Shown here piece after piece: positions 59,667 to 64,000 of a stretch of DNA of 64,000 nucleotides. Within the stretch, counting starts at the first letter, position 1. Each line of letters starts with the position of its first letter. Source of the DNA: Janthinobacterium lividum. GTDB lineage: Bacteria > Pseudomonadota > Gammaproteobacteria > Burkholderiales > Burkholderiaceae_D. Made by a program: the position numbers and the translations under genes. A model generated the notes under the pieces. That model was not told the DNA's origin. It worked only from the letters and a program-made list of their open reading frames with translations, and made no database searches. The stretch covers positions 1-64,000 of the forward strand of contig NZ_JAAOLY010000007.1 in NCBI RefSeq assembly GCF_011601275.1. The letters run 5' to 3'.

Positions 59667-60592
59667 GCCTCGATCCGCTGATCGCCGCCTGGCTGGAGGA
59701 AACAAAGGATGCGCCGCCGCCCGCCTCGCTGGCACACTTGCGCGCGGCCACGGAAACAGGCTTGCGCCAGCTGCACGGGCCACTGGAAGACGTCGCGGCC
59801 ATCAAGGATTACGTGCTGCCCGGCGAGCATGCGCTGGCCGTGCGCGCCCATGTGCCGGCCGGCGCGCAGACGGGCCAGCCCATGCCCGCCATCGTCTTTG
59901 CGCACGGAGGCGGATGGTGTCTATGTTCGCTGGACCTGTACGACAATCCGTGCCGCGCGCTGGCCAACGCCACCGGCTGCGTGGTCTTTTCCGTGGACTA
60001 CCGGCTGGCGCCCGAGCACAAGTTCCCCGTGCCGCTCGACGACTTTTACCGGGCGCTGTGCTGGGTCGCCGAGCATGCGGCGGCGCTGGGCATCGACGCG
60101 CGTCGGCTGGCCGTGGGCGGCGACAGCGCGGGCGGCAACTTGGCGGCCGCCGCCGCCCTGATGGCGCGCGACCAGGCCGGCCCCGCGCTGGCGCACCAGC
60201 TGCTGCTGTATCCGGCCCTCGATTTCGCCTTCGACACGCCGTCCTACCAGCGCCATGCGGAAGGCTTTTCATTGACCCGTGAAGCCATGCGCTTTTGCTG
60301 GTCGGCCTACCTGAACGAACCGGCCGACGGCGCGCATCCGTACGCGGCGCCATTGCGGGCCGCTTCATTCAAGGACTTGCCGCCGGCAACGGTGCTCGTG
60401 TGCGAATACGACCCGCTGCATGACGAAGGCGTGGCGTATGCGCGGCGGCTGCGCGACGGCGGTGTGGCCGCCGATTGCGTGCAACTGGAAGGCATGATCC
60501 ACGCGTCCATGCACATGGCGGGCTTGACGCCAGCGGCGCGGGGATTGTTCGACGTGGCGGGACGGGCGATGAGGAAAGCACTAGCCATGTAA
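59663..60592 (+). CDS. alpha/beta-hydrolase, hormone-sensitive-lipase type
   Basis: A 309-residue serine esterase: oxyanion HGGGW and nucleophile GGDSAGGN are HSL/acetyl-esterase hallmarks; catalytic Asp and His are in EYDPLHDEG and GMIHASMHM. GTG start at 59663 overlaps the upstream stop, with AGGA 8 bases before. Third gene of the TetR-controlled operon, possibly acting with the isomerase and the epoxide-hydrolase-type enzyme on one aliphatic or sugar-derived substrate. Confidence 0.9.
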   Translation: MSLDPLIAAWLEETKDAPPPASLAHLRAATETGLRQLHGPLEDVAAIKDYVLPGEHALAVRAHVPAGAQTGQPMPAIVFAHGGGWCLCSLDLYDNPCRALANATGCVVFSVDYRLAPEHKFPVPLDDFYRALCWVAEHAAALGIDARRLAVGGDSAGGNLAAAAALMARDQAGPALAHQLLLYPALDFAFDTPSYQRHAEGFSLTREAMRFCWSAYLNEPADGAHPYAAPLRAASFKDLPPATVLVCEYDPLHDEGVAYARRLRDGGVAADCVQLEGMIHASMHMAGLTPAARGLFDVAGRAMRKALAM

Positions 60593-60596
60593 GAAG

Positions 60597-60640
60597 AACC
60601 GCCGCCGGGGATGGCTCCACGGCGGCGGTTCGTTTTTTTT
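60597..60640 (+). terminator. terminator of the TetR-controlled operon
   Basis: AACCGCCGCC (60597-60606) pairs with GGCGGCGGTT (60621-60630), followed by CG and T8. Confidence 0.9.
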
Positions 60641-61172
60641 ACTCCACCAGCTTGCGCACCTCGATGGCGTTCAGCCACTTCAAATGGCGCGGCCCCGTGC
60701 GGATATCCTTGGCCGAGATCAGGCCGATCTCGCCATCGTTCTCGTCGAGCGCCTTGCCGTTTTTTTCGTAGTAGACGATCACGCCTTCGCCAGCCGGCGA
60801 GTTATACAGCTCGCCCCAGGAAAACACCACGGCATAACCATCGGTGGCCGTGGCGATGATGGCGAGCTTCTTGACGTCGTTGTGGCCGGGCGCATCGAGC
60901 GCCGCCTTGTCGAGGATGTCGCGCAGGCGCACGCCACGATAACTGGTGATGGTCTCGGCCTTGTCGCCATTGTGGCGCGTGACGGCAAGCTCGCCGCCAT
61001 TGGCCGGCGGCAGCTGACGCAAGTCCGCCACCTTCAGGGTCAATGGCGTTGCCACCTTGCCCGTCACGGTGAGCGCGTGGCTCATATGCTCGCGCGCCGG
61101 TGCCGGGTCGGCCCACGCGGGCGCCGCCAGCAGCCCGGCCGAAGCCAAACCAAGGAATATTTTCTTCAACAT
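60639..61172 (-). CDS. small periplasmic Mo-cofactor-domain protein
   Basis: A 177-residue protein: signal peptide (MLKKIFLGLASAGLLAAPAW) and an oxidoreductase molybdopterin-binding (sulfite-oxidase-like) core (TVTGKVATPLTLKVADLRQLP, YRGVRLRDILDKA, KWLNAIEVRKL). It lacks the usual catalytic Cys region, so it may be a binding protein rather than an enzyme. AAGGA lies 7 bases before the ATG. It follows the TonB receptor gene by 30 bases, so they may be one transcript. Confidence 0.75.
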   Translation of the reverse strand: MLKKIFLGLASAGLLAAPAWADPAPAREHMSHALTVTGKVATPLTLKVADLRQLPPANGGELAVTRHNGDKAETITSYRGVRLRDILDKAALDAPGHNDVKKLAIIATATDGYAVVFSWGELYNSPAGEGVIVYYEKNGKALDENDGEIGLISAKDIRTGPRHLKWLNAIEVRKLVE

Positions 61173-61202
61173 GCTGTGTCCTTTCATGGAACGATCAAAA
61201 AA

Positions 61203-63182
61203 TCAGAACTGATACTGCGCATTGGCCAGCCACGTGCGGCCCGCGCCGGGAAAACCGTCGGCCAGCGCGTAGTTGCGGTCAGCCAGGTTGCTCACGCCCG
61301 CTTCCAGGGTCAAGGCCGGCAAGGGCCGGTACACGGCCTTCAGGTTCAGCGTCGCAAAGCCGCCAAGTTCCAGCGTGTTCGAGACCCAGCGTCCGCTGTT
61401 CGCTTCCGCGATGGCCACCACGTCGACCTGGCGCGCCGCATGCAGCACGGCGTGCGCCGTCAGCTTGTGGCGCGGCACATCCGTCAAACGGATGGCGCGG
61501 TCGCTGACATTTTTCATGTCCGTGTACGTGTAGTTGCCGCCGAAATCGAGCCAGGCGCCGGCGCGTCCGCGCAAGCCCAGCTCCACGCCGCTGATGTGCG
61601 CCCTGCCCGCGTTGCGCGTCTGCGCGCGCACGCCAGAGACATTCGCCACGCTCTGGATCTTGTCCTTCACGTCGCTGTAGAACAGCGCCGCTTCCAGGCT
61701 GGTGCCCTGCGCGTTTCCTTGATATCCCACCTCATAATTGAGCGCCTCCTCGGCGCGCAGGTTCGGGTTTTCAATATATGTGCCCAGGCGCTGCGAGTAG
61801 CGGTCCTTCAGGGTCGGCAGGCGCGACTTGCGCGCCACGGTGGCGTACACGCGCGACTCTGGCGCCATCTTGTGGAACAGGCCAGCCTGCAGGTCGGTGG
61901 CCGACTGATTGCCCGGCAAGGTATAGGCGTTGCCGGCGCTGTCAACCGTGTCCGGGCGCAGGGCATTGCGCGATACGCCCAGCGACAGCTGCGTCGCTCC
62001 GCTCAGGGCGATGCTGTCTTCCGCACCCAGGGTCCACAGGGCATCCTTGTACCAGCTGGTGCGCACGCCATTGCCATCGCGTTCCTGGTGCTCGTCGGCC
62101 TTGTAGCTGGCCACAAAACGCAGGCTGTGCGCGGCCAGGCGGAACGATTCGAGTTCCACGGCGCCGCCGTTGGTGCGGTCGTTGTAGATGCTGCGCCCGC
62201 CGCTGACGCTGCCCTGGCCGCTGGTCTTCAAGACCGTGTAGCTGCCGTTCGTGTACGAGACGATTTAATTGTCGTAGCTGTCGTGGTACAGGCGCAGTTT
62301 CAAACGCTCGGCCTCGCCCAGGCGCGTCTGCGAAACAAAATACACGCTTTCCTTGTTCCAGTACGGCCATTGCCAGTAGCGCGCGCCCACGGGATTCGTC
62401 GATGGCGGCTGGCCCTTTTCGCCATGCTGCTTGTAGTAGCTGAGGGCATACTCATCACCAACCACAGGCGTGTAACCCACCTTGAACGACAGCTTGTGAT
62501 CCTTGCGATATGAGTTGTTACGCATGCCGCCGTCTTCCGTGGCCGTGGGGCGGAAGTCGGACGACAGGGGAAAACCATCGCTGTCGATGTAGGACACGCC
62601 CGCCTGCAGATACCACAGGCCCTGGTTCGTGCCCACGTTGGCCGACACCTGGCGCTCGCTGCCCGAGCCGAAGCCCACGGACGCGTCACCTTCCGTCAAA
62701 GCTGTCGGCTTGCGCGACACCAGGTTGATGGCGCCGCCCAGGGTATTGGCGCCATACGCCACGGAACTGTAGCCTTTCGCCACCTGGATGGCGGCCAGGT
62801 CGCCAGTCGTGAAGCGGTTGAAATCGACATAGCCGTCATACGGCACGTAGACGGGAATGCCGTCGATATACAGCGGCACCTGGCGCGCATCGAAGCCGCG
62901 GATGGCGACGGTTTTTTCGTTGCGCGCATTCGTCGACAGGGACACGCCGGACAGCAGATTCAAGGCGTCGCCCACGTTGTCGCGGTTGAAGCGGCGCATC
63001 TGGGCGCGGCTCACTTGCGTCCCCACTTGCTGTTCCATTGCGCCAGCCTGCTCGCGCTGGCCGACCACCGTCACCGTGCCCAGCACGAACGGCGCCGCCG
63101 CATCGACGTCTTCCATGCCGGCGGCCTGCTGCGCCAGCGCCAGCATCACGGCGCCCGCCATTACCTGTTTCACCATCGTCAT
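61203..63182 (-). pseudogene. TonB-dependent receptor interrupted by an in-frame TAA
   Basis: A single frame of about 659 residues is broken by TAA at 62265-62267 (codon 306). The first part has a signal peptide and plug domain (VTVVGQREQAGAM, VAIRGFDARQVPLYIDGIPV, NTLGGAINLVSRKP); the remainder continues the barrel to the C-terminal TonB strand, ending WLANAQYQF. The frame resumes immediately after the stop (IVSYTNGSYTVLK), so this is a nonsense mutation or sequencing error, not a shift. The ligand is unknown; haem, siderophore or metal are possible. GGAAGAG precedes the ATG at 63182. Confidence 0.85.
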
Positions 63183-63199
63183 CTTGTTCTCTTCCGTTA

Positions 63200-63286
63200 T
63201 ATATTGCTCTATATAGCGACATGCAAAAAATCGGCCGCTTCTGCGACGGCCATCACGCAACAGCGCAATATACAGACGTATATAGC
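63200..63286. promoter_or_regulatory. TATAT(T/A)GC repeats in the divergent spacer
   Basis: TATATTGC (63200-63207) and TATATAGC (63210-63217) stand as a tandem pair, 10 bases apart. GCAATATA (63265-63272) and TATATAGC (63279-63286) form an inverted pair. They lie between the TonB receptor start and the IclR gene, so they may be operator sites. Confidence 0.5.
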
Positions 63287-63439
63287 GATGCTCAAGCAGC
63301 AAGGCCGAAAACCGCTGCGCAGGTCAATTTTCCAGGTATTTTTCATGCACCGCAGCATTTCGCTGTGCGAACGAATGTTTCACAAAACGGTTGACACGCA
63401 CAATTTGGCTAGGCAAACTGATTTCCAGGGAGCCTGAAA

Positions 63440-64000
63440 ATGAATGCAAATATGACAAATATTCAGACCGCAGCAGATCCGGAACTGATCGTCTTCAGCG
63501 ACGACGAGGAAGGCAAAGACCGCCAGTTCGTCAACGCGCTGGCGCGCGGGCTGGAAGTGCTCCGTTGCTTCCGACCCGGCGAAGTCTATCTGTCGAACGC
63601 GGACATGGCCAAGCGCACGGGCATCCCGAAGCCGACCATCTCTCGCCTTACCTACACCCTCACCAAACTCGGCTACCTCAATTATTCGGACAGCCTGGGC
63701 AAGTACCAGCTGGGCGCCGGCGTGCTGGCCCTCGGTTACCGCATGCTGTCGAACCTCGACGTGCGCAAGATGGCGCGCCCGCTGATGGAGGAACTGGCCG
63801 AACATGCGCAGGCATCCGTATCGCTGGGCACGCGCGACCGCCTCAGCATGGTCTACGTGGAAACCTGCCGCAGCAGCGCCAACGTCACTTTGCGCCTCGA
63901 CGTCGGCTCGCGCATTCCCCTGATGACGACGGCCATGGGCAAGGCCCTGCTGTGCATCCTGCCGCAGGCCGAACGCGACTACCTGATGGACCACGCCAGG
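63440..64000 (+). CDS. IclR-family transcriptional regulator (partial)
   Basis: The frame is open to the window end (187 codons). Residues about 30-85 form the winged HTH (ARGLEVLRCFRPGEVYLSNA, KRTGIPKPTISRLTYTL), and the IclR effector domain follows (GSRIPLMTTAMGKALL). It is divergent from the interrupted TonB receptor. Start at 63440 (MNANMTNIQTAADPELIVFS) has GGGAGCCTGAAA upstream. Many relatives regulate aromatic or organic-acid catabolism. Confidence 0.88.
   Translation, partial: MNANMTNIQTAADPELIVFSDDEEGKDRQFVNALARGLEVLRCFRPGEVYLSNADMAKRTGIPKPTISRLTYTLTKLGYLNYSDSLGKYQLGAGVLALGYRMLSNLDVRKMARPLMEELAEHAQASVSLGTRDRLSMVYVETCRSSANVTLRLDVGSRIPLMTTAMGKALLCILPQAERDYLMDHAR

Noticed and set aside
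61203-63182. A frameshift in the TonB receptor
   Set aside because: Both halves are in the same frame; only a stop codon (62265-62267) separates them.

Overview
The window is a GC-rich chromosomal segment of a betaproteobacterium, most likely an Oxalobacteraceae member of the Janthinobacterium/Massilia/Duganella type. This rests on the housekeeping gene order (rlmE-ftsH-folP-glmM opposite yhbY; carA-carB followed by greA and a DUF4149 gene), a PEP-CTERM secreted protein, an H1-like PAAKP-repeat protein and REP-like palindromes. The genus is inference; no 16S or other marker is present. No integrase, transposase, prophage or CRISPR array was seen.

Layout. 1-0.6 kb: tail of a small 'SFPASDP' protein and a short hypothetical gene. 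0.5-7.6 kb: the cytochrome bd operon cydDC-cydAB-cydX (minus strand), divergent from a GbsR/MarR-type regulator, with an FNR/Anr-like site between them. 7.9-9.2 kb: a PEP-CTERM protein, a small membrane protein, tRNA-Arg(UCU) and tRNA-Pro(UGG). 9.3-20.5 kb: core genes glmM, folP, ftsH, rlmE, yhbY, a DUF4149 gene, greA, carB and carA. 20.8-23.8 kb: GlcG-like protein, patatin-like lipoprotein, two hypotheticals and an orphan barstar. 23.8-25.9 kb: leuA behind a leader peptide with three consecutive rare CTA leucine codons. 26-29.9 kb: a chemotaxis receptor and the ergothioneine genes egtD-egtB. 30.2-37.1 kb: an ABC ATPase without a permease, a small helix-turn-helix protein and an 1820-residue protein that joins two alpha/beta-hydrolase modules to a CHAT caspase-like protease. 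37-41.9 kb: an OlsB-like acyltransferase, an FdhF/YdeP-type molybdoenzyme, fdhD and the H1-like protein. 42-53.5 kb: ppx, a cation/proton antiporter, two c-di-GMP enzymes, a spermidine-synthase-like protein, a MORN-repeat protein, a LysR regulator and a hemolysin-III family protein. 53.6-64 kb: a NYN-LOTUS RNA-binding or nuclease-like protein, hydrolases, a FlgC-like fragment, a TetR-controlled isomerase/hydrolase operon, a small Mo-cofactor-domain protein, a TonB receptor broken by one in-frame stop, and an IclR regulator that runs off the end.

How the genes work together. The segment combines respiration at low oxygen (cyd with FNR-like control), phosphate-stress responses (Pho-box-like sites before the olsB-like gene and before ppx) and amino-acid control (leu attenuation). 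The most unusual locus is the HTH / CHAT-double-hydrolase region at 31.1-37.1 kb. It has the look of a protease-controlled lipase or cell-death effector, but that role is inferred from domain content only.
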